Positions 49,148 to 58,022 of a DNA stretch of 64,000 nucleotides are shown in pieces. The stretch spans positions 1-64,000 of the forward strand of contig JAKAZL010000001.1 of assembly GCA_021815925.1 (NCBI GenBank). Reading direction: 5' to 3'. The first letter of the stretch is position 1. Each line of letters opens with the position of its first letter. The stretch is from Pseudomonadota bacterium (lineage in GTDB: Bacteria > Pseudomonadota > Gammaproteobacteria > Steroidobacterales > Steroidobacteraceae). Position numbers and translations under genes: made by a program. Below the pieces are notes generated by a model. That model was not told the DNA's origin. It searched no databases and saw only the letters and a list, made by a program, of their open reading frames with translations.

Positions 49148-50332
49148 ATGCTACTGAATAACGTTCGAGTACTCGATTTCGGGCGCTACGTCGCCGGACC
49201 CTACTGCGCCACGCTGCTCGGCTATCTCGGCGCGGACGTGATCCGCATCGAGCGGCGCGGTGGCGGCGAAGACCGGTTCATCGCCCCGATCACCGCCGGC
49301 GGCGAAGGCGCGGTGCTGTTTCAGACGGCCTGCAACAAGCGCTCGCTCGCGCTCGAGCTCACGCATCCGGCCGCCCGGGAAGTCATCGCGCGGCTCGTCG
49401 CGACCGCCGACGTGGTGGTGGTCAATCTGCCGGCCGACGCGCGCGCCAAGCTCGGACTGGACTATGCCGCGCTGCGCGCCATACGGCAGGACATCATCCT
49501 CGTCAGCCAAAGCGCCTTCGGCGATGTCGGCCCCTACCGCCAGCGCGGCGGCTTCGATGGGGTCGGCCAGGCCATGTCGGGCGCCATGTACATCACCGGC
49601 ACGCCGGGCGCACCGGCGAAGGCCGCCGCTCCCTACGTGGACTACACGACCGCCGTGCTCTGCGCCTTTGGGACGCTGGCCGCGCTCATGCATCGTCAGC
49701 AGACCGGGGAGGGTCAGGAAGTGCAGGCGACGCTCCTCGGTACGGCACTGGCAGTGTTCGGCTCGCATCTGATCGAACAGGGCGCGACCGGCATCAACCG
49801 AGTCGGCACCGGCAATCGGGTACAGACCTCCGCGCCCTCGGACGTATTTGCCACCCGCGATGGTCACATCCTGACTCACGTGGTGGGCGATGGGCTGTTC
49901 CGCCGCTGGGCCCGCCTCATGGGTGAGGAGCAGCACTGGATGGGCGATCCGCGCTTCGCAACCGATCAATCGCGAGGGGATCACAGCGAGCCGATCCTCG
50001 AGCGCATGCGCGCCTGGTGCCGCGAGCGGACCTGCGCCGAGGCACTCGCCTCGCTCCAGCAGGCCGGTATCCCGGCCGGTCCGATTCTGACCCCGCAACA
50101 GGCACTCGAGGATCCCCAGGTGGCCGCGATGCACATGCTCCGCGATGTCGCGGACTATCCGGGACTCGCCGCGGCGGCGCCGGTTCCGGACCTGCCGATC
50201 AGACTGTCCCGCTGTGGCGGCGGCATCGAACGGCCGCCGCCACAGACCGGTGAGCACACGGAGGAGATTCTGCGCAGTCTTGGCTACTCGGCCAGCGACA
50301 TCGCCGCGTTGCGCGCGGACGATGTCCTCTGA
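49148..50332 (+). CDS. CaiB/BaiF-type (class III) CoA transferase
   Basis: MLLNNVRVLDFGRYVAGPYCATLLGYLGADVIRIERRGGGEDR. Confidence 0.93.
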   Translation: MLLNNVRVLDFGRYVAGPYCATLLGYLGADVIRIERRGGGEDRFIAPITAGGEGAVLFQTACNKRSLALELTHPAAREVIARLVATADVVVVNLPADARAKLGLDYAALRAIRQDIILVSQSAFGDVGPYRQRGGFDGVGQAMSGAMYITGTPGAPAKAAAPYVDYTTAVLCAFGTLAALMHRQQTGEGQEVQATLLGTALAVFGSHLIEQGATGINRVGTGNRVQTSAPSDVFATRDGHILTHVVGDGLFRRWARLMGEEQHWMGDPRFATDQSRGDHSEPILERMRAWCRERTCAEALASLQQAGIPAGPILTPQQALEDPQVAAMHMLRDVADYPGLAAAAPVPDLPIRLSRCGGGIERPPPQTGEHTEEILRSLGYSASDIAALRADDVL

Positions 50333-50343
50333 GGCCGACTCGT

Positions 50344-52863
50344 CTAGCGCCGGCTGAACTTGTAGCCGACCTCGACGCCAAGGTAGCGCGGCTCGCCGTA
50401 GAAGCCCCAGACCCACAGCGGATCGACGTTCTGCGCCGATTCCAGGTACTTGCGGTCCGCCAGATTCCGTCCGATGAGCCGCACGGTGATCCGGTCATCC
50501 GGAGTCTTGTAGGTCACGGAAGCATCGAGCAGCGCGCGCGCCTGGGCATAGGTCTGAGTGAACGGCTCATACGGCAGAGCGAGCGAGTACGTGTCCAGGT
50601 TCTTCGACACGTAGTTCTCCGACACATCGACGTTCAGGCTGCCCAGCGAGTCGCGCATCGGCACGCTGTAGTTCAGGTCCGCCGTGGCGGTCCATTCCGG
50701 GCAGCGATCGACCGGCAGATGGCTCAGGTTGACGATCGTGCTGCCGACGCCGCTGGAGAAGCTCGTGTAGCCGCAGTGCTGGTAGCTGATCGGAATGTGC
50801 AGGATCAGGTTCTCCGTCAGCAACGCGGTGAGCTCGTTCTCGATGCCGTACGCCTTCATCGAGGCGGCATTGCGGAACAGCGTCTCCTCGCCGGGCTGAC
50901 CGTTGAGATTGGTGATCGGCACGACCACCTGGCGGATCACGTTGGAGTACCTGACGTAGAACGCCGCCTCGTTGAGGCGTACCCGGTGATCGAACAGCTC
51001 GCTCTTCATGCCGATTTCGAACGAGTCGGCCTTCTCCGGGTTGGTGGGCGTCCGTTCTGCCGGCGTGATCGGATTGCCGCTCGTGCCGACCTGGTCGTTA
51101 TAGCCGCCGGCCTGGAAGCCGTGCGAATACGTACCGTAGACGAACAGGTTGCGCGAGAATTTATGCGACAGAGAGACGTCGTAGGTCGGCTCGGTCCAGG
51201 TGTGGCTGTCGGTCACCACGCCGAACGGATAGGCGGCGAAATTGCCCGCATTCATGAGGTTGCCGAGCTGCTGCCAGGTGAAGCCCGGCGTGAACTGGCC
51301 GGTCGGGGAGGGCAGCTGCTGGACGAACACCTGCTGCCGGCCGATCCAGTCCTTGGTGATGTGCGAGTAGCGCGCGCCGACGGTCAACGTAGTCTTCGGA
51401 GTGAAGCGCCAGTTGCCCTGGGCGTAGACTGCCGAGGACTTCTCCGACTGCGCGTTGCACAGGACCTGCGGGTTGTTGTTGTAGCCGCCGGGTTGGGCCC
51501 CCGGAGGGGTCGGCACGCCAAACAGATCGTAGATGCCGAGGATCTGCGCCACGCAGAAGGCATCGTGATCGTTGTAGTAGAACAGGCCGGCGACGTAGTT
51601 CAGCGGGCCCATCTGCTTCGAGGCGAAGCGCACCTCTTCCTGCCACGTCCGACGGTCATCCGAGCGGTTCGCATCGAACACCGACAGTGGCCCGACCACG
51701 CCGGTGTAGTTCGACGGCAGGCTCGTGTTCTGGGTCCGGTAGCCCTGGACCCAGGTGACTGTGCCCGGCTCGAGGTAGAACTCCGTGTTGAGGTGATAGC
51801 CCTCTGCGGTGACGTGCTGGCCCGACTGCGTGTCGATGAGATAGCCATTGCGGTTGGTCAGGCCGGCCTGGTAGAGAGGATTACCGGTGAAGTGCCCGGG
51901 TAGCCCCAGCTGCGCAAACACGAAGTACGGAACGTTCGTGCCCGGCGTGACATTGCTCGGCGTGAGATTGACCGCCGCCGGGCTGGCCGACACGTCGTTC
52001 AGGCCCTCGTACTCGAACTCCGTGCGCATGAGGGACGAGGGCACCCACAGCAGCTTCGCCCGGTACGTGTAGACGTCGGTCCCGCCCACGCGCTTGCCGT
52101 TGCCGGTGTAGGTCACGCCATTGATGGTGTCGCTGGCGCCGTTGTGCATCCAGCCCTGCTCGCGGTCGCGGCTGGCAACCAGGCGCAGTGCCAGGTGGTG
52201 GCTGATCAACGGTATGTTGAGCGCGCCCTGCAGGATGGTCGTGTTGTAGCTGCCGGTCTGCCCCTGCACGTCAACGCTCGTCTTATCGAGCACGGGTGCC
52301 TTGGTGCGCACGACGACTGCGCCGCCGATGGTGTTAGCGCCGAACAGCGTTCCCTGCGGCCCGCGCAGAACCTGGATCGACTGCACGTCGAACGGATCGA
52401 GCAGCTGGGTTTCCGTGCTCGGCATCACGAAGCCGTCGAGCAGCACCGCGACCGGCGGCGAGTTGTAGACGATGATCGAGGTGTTGCCGACGCCGCGCAT
52501 GGCGAAGGATGCGGCATTGAAGCCGTTGATCTTGTTCACCGAGAAATTCGGCACGAGCTGTGCCAGATCGGCGATCGTGCGCGGCGCCATCGCCTGGATC
52601 GCGTGCGAGTCGATCGCCGTGACGGCGACCGGCGTGGTCTGCAGGTTCGTGCGCCGCCGCTCGGCGGTGACGGTGATTTCCCGCAGCTGCAGCGCGGCCT
52701 GCGGCGCATCGCCGCTCGCCGCCGCGGCCGCGGCCGTCTTGCCGGCGGCCGCTGCGGCCTGGCTTTGCGCGGGCAGAAGCGCAGCCATGGCGGCCGCGGT
52801 GAGCAAATAGTGGACAGTGTGGCGGACGCGGCCATGCCGCGCGTCGTGCCTGATCGTTCTCAT
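50344..52863 (-). CDS. TonB-dependent receptor
   Basis: Signal peptide; LREITVTAERRRTNLQTTPVAVTAID plug; GTLFGANTIGGAVVVRTKAP; C-terminal GVEVGYKFSRR. Confidence 0.94.
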   Translation of the reverse strand: MRTIRHDARHGRVRHTVHYLLTAAAMAALLPAQSQAAAAAGKTAAAAAASGDAPQAALQLREITVTAERRRTNLQTTPVAVTAIDSHAIQAMAPRTIADLAQLVPNFSVNKINGFNAASFAMRGVGNTSIIVYNSPPVAVLLDGFVMPSTETQLLDPFDVQSIQVLRGPQGTLFGANTIGGAVVVRTKAPVLDKTSVDVQGQTGSYNTTILQGALNIPLISHHLALRLVASRDREQGWMHNGASDTINGVTYTGNGKRVGGTDVYTYRAKLLWVPSSLMRTEFEYEGLNDVSASPAAVNLTPSNVTPGTNVPYFVFAQLGLPGHFTGNPLYQAGLTNRNGYLIDTQSGQHVTAEGYHLNTEFYLEPGTVTWVQGYRTQNTSLPSNYTGVVGPLSVFDANRSDDRRTWQEEVRFASKQMGPLNYVAGLFYYNDHDAFCVAQILGIYDLFGVPTPPGAQPGGYNNNPQVLCNAQSEKSSAVYAQGNWRFTPKTTLTVGARYSHITKDWIGRQQVFVQQLPSPTGQFTPGFTWQQLGNLMNAGNFAAYPFGVVTDSHTWTEPTYDVSLSHKFSRNLFVYGTYSHGFQAGGYNDQVGTSGNPITPAERTPTNPEKADSFEIGMKSELFDHRVRLNEAAFYVRYSNVIRQVVVPITNLNGQPGEETLFRNAASMKAYGIENELTALLTENLILHIPISYQHCGYTSFSSGVGSTIVNLSHLPVDRCPEWTATADLNYSVPMRDSLGSLNVDVSENYVSKNLDTYSLALPYEPFTQTYAQARALLDASVTYKTPDDRITVRLIGRNLADRKYLESAQNVDPLWVWGFYGEPRYLGVEVGYKFSRR

Positions 52864-52965
52864 ACGCGTCGAACCCCCCAAATGGAACGCCGTGCATCAG
52901 TTACCTGCACCGTCTTGATTGCGACGGCACATCAGAGGCGCGAAGCTACGCGCGCCGGAGACAAA

Positions 52966-52983
52966 AAACAAGCAGTCCGGTTT
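52966..52983. promoter_or_regulatory. 18-mer operator-like site (variant) AAACAAGCAGTCCGGTTT
   Basis: 17/18 identical to 61347-61364; upstream of TonB receptor. Confidence 0.6.
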
Positions 52984-53089
52984 TTTTTGCGTCCGTCGGA
53001 GCCGGATACCGGGATGAAGCGCTCCGTCGATGGGGGACGCAGAGGGTCGGTGGGATGCCTAATTCATCCGCTTTCGGTGCTTCTAAAAA

Positions 53090-53107
53090 AAACAGTCACG
53101 CCTGTTT
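53090..53107. promoter_or_regulatory. 18-mer operator-like site AAACAGTCACGCCTGTTT
   Basis: Identical to 47542-47559; TATAAT at 53128-53133. Confidence 0.7.
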
Positions 53108-53122
53108 CTTATTCTCCCGCGG

Positions 53123-54391
53123 GTGCCTATAATCACTGGGGCGCTGCCCGGGTCCGGGCGGCAGCTCGAAGGGGGGTCCGTGGACGCGGCAACCGTAAAG
53201 CGATTTCTGGATGGCATGAAATACGAGGCGGAGCGTGCCGCCCCGCCGGATGGCTTTCCGCGCCTGCCGGACATTCCGGCCGGACGGTACGTGGACCCCG
53301 CGTTTCTCGCGCTCGAGCGCGAGTTTCTCTGGCGACGCAGCTGGCTGTACGCCTGTCACATCGATGAGCTGCCGCAGGCCGGTTCCTTCCTGCTGTCGCG
53401 CAAGAGTGGCGCGCCGATCGTAATCGTGCGCGGCAAGGACGACGTCGTGCGTGCCTTCTACAACACCTGCCAGCACCGTGGTGCTCCGGTGGTCAAGGGC
53501 GAGAAGGGCTGTGTCCCGGGTTTCGTCTGCGGCTATCACGGCTGGACGTACGCGCTCGACGGCAGCCTGATCAATCTGCGCGACAAGCGCGATTTCGTCG
53601 GCCTCGATCCGTGTGCCCGCGGCCTGAAGGCGGTCCGCTGCGAGCGGTTCTACAATTGGGTCTTCATCAACGAAGATCCGAACGCCGAGCCGCTCGAGCA
53701 GCACTTTGCGCCGTTCGTGGAGTACTTCCAGCAGTTCCAGCCGCTCGAGTGGCGGCTGGTGTCACAGCAGAGCTTCGACGTGAAATGCAACGTCAAGGTG
53801 CTGCTCGACGCGTTTCTGGAGGTCTACCACCTCAAATCGATTCATCAGAACACGGTGGACCGGTTTCTCGATCACCGCGGCACCTCGATTGCGCTGTATC
53901 GCCGCGGACACTCGCTCATGGTCACGCCGAACCGCCGTCCGGACTGGGTCGATCCCGGTACGCGCGGCATGCGGCGCATCGAAACCGCCACAGTCATCTC
54001 GACAAACAACAATCCGTCGTTCAATTTCTATCCGAATCTGGTGGTTCCGGTCGATCCGACCGGCTGTCCGTTCCTGCTGTTCTGGCCGACCTCGGACACG
54101 ACCATGCGGATCGAGTGCCATTGGTTCGCGCCCGACTGGGGCGATGGGCCGCCGCCGGAGCTGTGGAAGGTTCGCATCGCCAACTTCGACCGCATTCTGG
54201 ATGAGGACCTGCAGTTCGCCGCGGCGATCCAGGAGTCCGTCATGTCGCCGGGGTTTCATGGGATTCCCCTGAACTACCAGGAGCGCCGGATCTATCACTG
54301 GCACGCCGAGCTCGATCGGCGCATCGGGACGGAGCGCGTGCCGGAGGCGCTGCGCGTTCCGCCGGTGCTCGATCCGCTGTTCGAGAATTGA
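53123..54391 (+). CDS. Rieske non-heme iron oxygenase alpha subunit (2)
   Basis: CQHRGAPVVKGEKGCVPGFVCGYHGWTYALDG; LDAFLEVYHLKSIHQ. True start may be GTG near 53180. Confidence 0.92.
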   Translation: MPIITGALPGSGRQLEGGSVDAATVKRFLDGMKYEAERAAPPDGFPRLPDIPAGRYVDPAFLALEREFLWRRSWLYACHIDELPQAGSFLLSRKSGAPIVIVRGKDDVVRAFYNTCQHRGAPVVKGEKGCVPGFVCGYHGWTYALDGSLINLRDKRDFVGLDPCARGLKAVRCERFYNWVFINEDPNAEPLEQHFAPFVEYFQQFQPLEWRLVSQQSFDVKCNVKVLLDAFLEVYHLKSIHQNTVDRFLDHRGTSIALYRRGHSLMVTPNRRPDWVDPGTRGMRRIETATVISTNNNPSFNFYPNLVVPVDPTGCPFLLFWPTSDTTMRIECHWFAPDWGDGPPPELWKVRIANFDRILDEDLQFAAAIQESVMSPGFHGIPLNYQERRIYHWHAELDRRIGTERVPEALRVPPVLDPLFEN

Positions 54392-54398
54392 TCGGCCG

Positions 54399-55862
54399 AT
54401 GCGCGCGCTGACGAACATCGTCTCCTGCGGCATTTACGCCCCGGCGCTGCGGCTCGAGCGCGAGCGCATCGCGCAGGCACTGCAGTGGCTCGGACCGCCG
54501 GGCGCCGCGCCGCTGCGCGGGTCCCGCGCGGTATGCAACTGGGACGAGGATGCGCTGACGATGGCGGTTGAGGCGGCACGGCGCTGCCTGAACAGCGCGG
54601 CGGGGTCGGTAGGGACTCCGGCTGCCGTGACGCTTGCCTCGACGACCTTGCCGTTCGCTGATCGCAGCAACGCCACGGTCGTCGCCGGCGCTCTGGATCT
54701 GCCGGAGACGGTCCGCACGAGCGATTGCGGCGGGAGCCTGCGGGCCGCGACGTCCGCGCTTGCCGCCCTGGCGCGGCGGGACGAGACGGGCGCGGCGCTG
54801 CTCATTGCAAGCGATGCGCGCCTGGCGCGACCCGGCAGCCCCCAGGAGCTGCAGTTTGGGGCCGCAGCCGCGGCGCTGCTGGTGGCGCGCGATCCGCAGG
54901 CGGCCGGCATCGTACCGTGTGCGACGATCATCGCCGCCGAGTGCCTCTCGGCGGACTTCGTCGATCACTACCGCATGAGCGATGAGCGCTTCGACTATGC
55001 GCTCGAGGAGCGGTGGGTCCGCGACGAGGGCGTCATGAAGCTCGTCGTGGCCGCGATCGGGCGCGCGCTCGCAGCCGCCGGTCTCGGTGCGGAGCAGATC
55101 GACCACCTGGTGATGCACGGACCGGCCGGTGTGACCCGGCGGGTGGCCCAGGCGGCGGGTCTCGCGAACGCACACCTGCAGGACGACCTGCGTGAGAACT
55201 GCGGCGACACGGGCGCCGCGCACCCGCTGCTGATGCTCACCGCCGGCCTCGAGACGGCCCGTCCCGGGCAGAGGATCGTGCTCATCGGATTTGGACAGGG
55301 CGTCGATGTGCTGGTGCTCATCGCCGCCGAAGGCGCCGGTACAGCGGCGCGGCCGACGGTCGCCGAGGCGCTTGGGCAATCGAAGCCGGAACCCTACTAC
55401 ACCCGCTACCTGGCCCACAGTGGGCTGCTCGAGCCGCACTTCGGCATGCGTGCCGAGCGGGACAACCGCACCGCCCACACCGTGGCCTGGCGAAAGCGCC
55501 GGCAGACGACGGCTTTCGTGGGAGGGCGCTGCCGTTCGTGCGGCACCGTGCAGTTCCCCAAGAGCCGCGTCTGCGTCAACCCCGAGTGCCGGAACCAGGA
55601 CTCGCAGCAGGACCATCGGCTGGCCGACACTCTGGGGCGGGTCAAGTCCTTTACCGAGGACTGGCAGGCCTACTCGCCACGGCCGCCCTACGTGTACGGC
55701 AACGTCGAGCTCGAGGCGGGGGGTAACCTGCTGATGGAGTTCGCCGATCTCGATCCCGGCGAGCTGCGGGTCGGCGATGCGGTGAGCTTCGTGTTTCGCG
55801 TCAAGGACTTCGATCGGATGCGTGCCTATCGGCGCTATTTCTGGAAGGCAAAGAAGGTCTGA
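54399..55862 (+). CDS. HMG-CoA-synthase/KASIII-like thiolase-fold protein fused to C-terminal DUF35 zinc-ribbon/OB-fold
   Basis: N-terminal MRALTNIVSCGIYAPALRLERE...SDCGGSLRAATSAL; C-terminal GGRCRSCGTVQFPKSRVCVNPECRN then OB-fold. Confidence 0.88.
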   Translation: MRALTNIVSCGIYAPALRLERERIAQALQWLGPPGAAPLRGSRAVCNWDEDALTMAVEAARRCLNSAAGSVGTPAAVTLASTTLPFADRSNATVVAGALDLPETVRTSDCGGSLRAATSALAALARRDETGAALLIASDARLARPGSPQELQFGAAAAALLVARDPQAAGIVPCATIIAAECLSADFVDHYRMSDERFDYALEERWVRDEGVMKLVVAAIGRALAAAGLGAEQIDHLVMHGPAGVTRRVAQAAGLANAHLQDDLRENCGDTGAAHPLLMLTAGLETARPGQRIVLIGFGQGVDVLVLIAAEGAGTAARPTVAEALGQSKPEPYYTRYLAHSGLLEPHFGMRAERDNRTAHTVAWRKRRQTTAFVGGRCRSCGTVQFPKSRVCVNPECRNQDSQQDHRLADTLGRVKSFTEDWQAYSPRPPYVYGNVELEAGGNLLMEFADLDPGELRVGDAVSFVFRVKDFDRMRAYRRYFWKAKKV

Positions 55863-55870
55863 GCGTCACT

Positions 55871-57070
55871 ATGGCGGACGGCATCCGAAACAAGGTCGCG
55901 ATCATCGGTATGGGCTGCTCGCGCTTCGGCGAGCGCTGGGACTGCGGGCCGGACGACCTGATGCTCGAAGCATTCGCCGAGGCGAGCGCGGACGCGGGCG
56001 TGGAGCGCGATCGCATCGAGGCGGCCTGGCTCGGAATCTTCTTCGACGAGCAGAGCACGGGGAAGTCCTCGCTGCCGCTGGCGATGGGTCTGCGCATGCC
56101 GAATATCCCGGTGACCCGCGTGGAGAATCTCTGCGCCACGGGCACCGAGGCGCTGCGCGGCGCCGTCCATGCGGTCGCGGCGGGGGCCTGCGACATCGCG
56201 CTCGCCATGGGTGTGGAGAAGCTCAAGGACACCGGCTATGCGGGACTGCCGGAGCGCACCAAGGGAACCTTCGAGGACCTGTACCTGCCCTCGAGCACCG
56301 CGCCCGGCGCGTTCGCGCAGCTCGCCAGCGCCTATGCGGCCCGCCACGGATACTCCATGGCGGAGCTGCGCCGGGCCATGGCGCACATCTCCTGCAAGAG
56401 CCACGACAATGGCGCCCGCAATCCCAAGGCGCACCTGCGCAATCGCATCACCGTCGAGCAGGTGCTCGGTGCCCCGATGGTCTCCTCGCCGCTCGGCGTG
56501 CTCGATTGCTGCGGCGTGAGCGACGGGGCCGCCTGCGCGATCGTGACCACACCCGAGGTCGCCCGCTCGCTGGGCAAGCGCGATTTCGTCACGGTCCAGG
56601 CGCTGCAGCTTGCGACCAGCAACGGGGTCGAGATGGGCCATCGCTCGTGGGATGGCAGTCACACGCTCACGACGCGAATCGCCGCAGCGCGCGCGTACCG
56701 GGAGGCGGGCATCACTCGGCCGCGCGAGCAGATCGATCTGATCGAAGTGCATGACTGCTTTTCGATCACGGAGCTCGTGCTCATGGAGGATCTGGGGTTC
56801 TCGGACGAAGGCCGCGCGCCGCACGATGTGCTCGCCGGCCGCTACGATCGCGACGGTGCGATTCCCTGTCAGGTTGACGGTGGCCTGAAATGTTTCGGTC
56901 ATCCGATCGGCGCGACGGGTCTGCGCATGGCCTACGAGATCTATCTGCAGCTGCTTGGCCGTGCCGGGCAGCGTCAGCTGGATGCACCGGCGGTCGGCTT
57001 GACCCACAACCTCGGCGGCATTCCGAACCGCAACGTTGCCAGTATCGCGATCTTTGGATTGGGGACATGA
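55871..57070 (+). CDS. Thiolase-family (SCP2/lipid-transfer-type acyltransferase)
   Basis: VAIIGMGCSRFGERWD...VENLCATGTEALRGAVHAV; DCFSITELVLMEDLGF; GGLKCFGHPIGATGLRM. Confidence 0.92.
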   Translation: MADGIRNKVAIIGMGCSRFGERWDCGPDDLMLEAFAEASADAGVERDRIEAAWLGIFFDEQSTGKSSLPLAMGLRMPNIPVTRVENLCATGTEALRGAVHAVAAGACDIALAMGVEKLKDTGYAGLPERTKGTFEDLYLPSSTAPGAFAQLASAYAARHGYSMAELRRAMAHISCKSHDNGARNPKAHLRNRITVEQVLGAPMVSSPLGVLDCCGVSDGAACAIVTTPEVARSLGKRDFVTVQALQLATSNGVEMGHRSWDGSHTLTTRIAAARAYREAGITRPREQIDLIEVHDCFSITELVLMEDLGFSDEGRAPHDVLAGRYDRDGAIPCQVDGGLKCFGHPIGATGLRMAYEIYLQLLGRAGQRQLDAPAVGLTHNLGGIPNRNVASIAIFGLGT

Positions 57071-57092
57071 TGTCTGAACGTGCAGGCGCAGA

Positions 57093-57998
57093 ATGAAAGC
57101 ATCACCAATGTCATCACCAAGTCGAGCCGACGCGTCCCCTGAACCGTGGGGTTTGTCCGATGAGGCCCTCGCGACACACGCGCTCGTGTACCGCGACGGG
57201 CTGCTCGATGGGCAGACCGTGCTCATCTCGGGAGGCGGCAGCGGGATCGGGCGCGCCATTGCCTACGTATGCGCCCGGCTTGGCGCCAACGTCGTGATCT
57301 GCGGCCGTCGCCAGGAGAAGCTGCAGGAGACGATCGACGGCATCCGCCGCCACCTGGATCGCGACGTGCTCGGGGTCCCGATGACCATTCGCGATCCGGA
57401 GGCCGTCGGCCGGCTCATGGATCAGATCTACACGCGCTTCGACCGCCTGGACACCCTGGTCAATAACGGCGGCGGGCAGTTTCCGCAGGCCGCGATCGAT
57501 TTCAGCGTGAAGGGCTGGATGGCCGTCGTCGACACGAACCTGAACGGCACGTGGTACATGATGCAGGCCGCAGCGCAGCGCTGGGCCGGTCGCCAGCAGT
57601 CCGGGAACATCGTCAACATCGTGGCGAACGTCTGGCGCGGCATGCCGCAGGTGGCACATACCTGCGCCGCGCGCGCCGGGGTGATCTACCTGTCGAAGAC
57701 GCTCTCGACCGAGTGGGCGCCGCTGCACATCCGGGTCAACTGCGTCTCTCCGGGTTCGATCAATACCGAGGGACTGAACGTTTACGAGCGCCCGGCGGCG
57801 GAGACGTTCCGGTACTCCAATCCGATGCACGAGCTCGGCGATCCCGTGGATGTCGCCCAGGCGGTGGTGTATCTGGCGACGCCCGCGGCGAAGTTCATCA
57901 CCGGCGAGGTGATGGTCATCGACGGCGGGAACAACCAGATGGGCGAGGTATGGCCCGGGGGCATGCCCGATTACTTCAGTGTACCGCAAGCGCGGTGA
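57093..57998 (+). CDS. SDR-family oxidoreductase
   Basis: GQTVLISGGGSGIGRAIAYVCARLGANVVICGRRQEKLQE. Confidence 0.93.
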   Translation: MKASPMSSPSRADASPEPWGLSDEALATHALVYRDGLLDGQTVLISGGGSGIGRAIAYVCARLGANVVICGRRQEKLQETIDGIRRHLDRDVLGVPMTIRDPEAVGRLMDQIYTRFDRLDTLVNNGGGQFPQAAIDFSVKGWMAVVDTNLNGTWYMMQAAAQRWAGRQQSGNIVNIVANVWRGMPQVAHTCAARAGVIYLSKTLSTEWAPLHIRVNCVSPGSINTEGLNVYERPAAETFRYSNPMHELGDPVDVAQAVVYLATPAAKFITGEVMVIDGGNNQMGEVWPGGMPDYFSVPQAR

Positions 57999-58022
57999 CC
58001 GTCTGACTGAGGAGTGCGAGCA

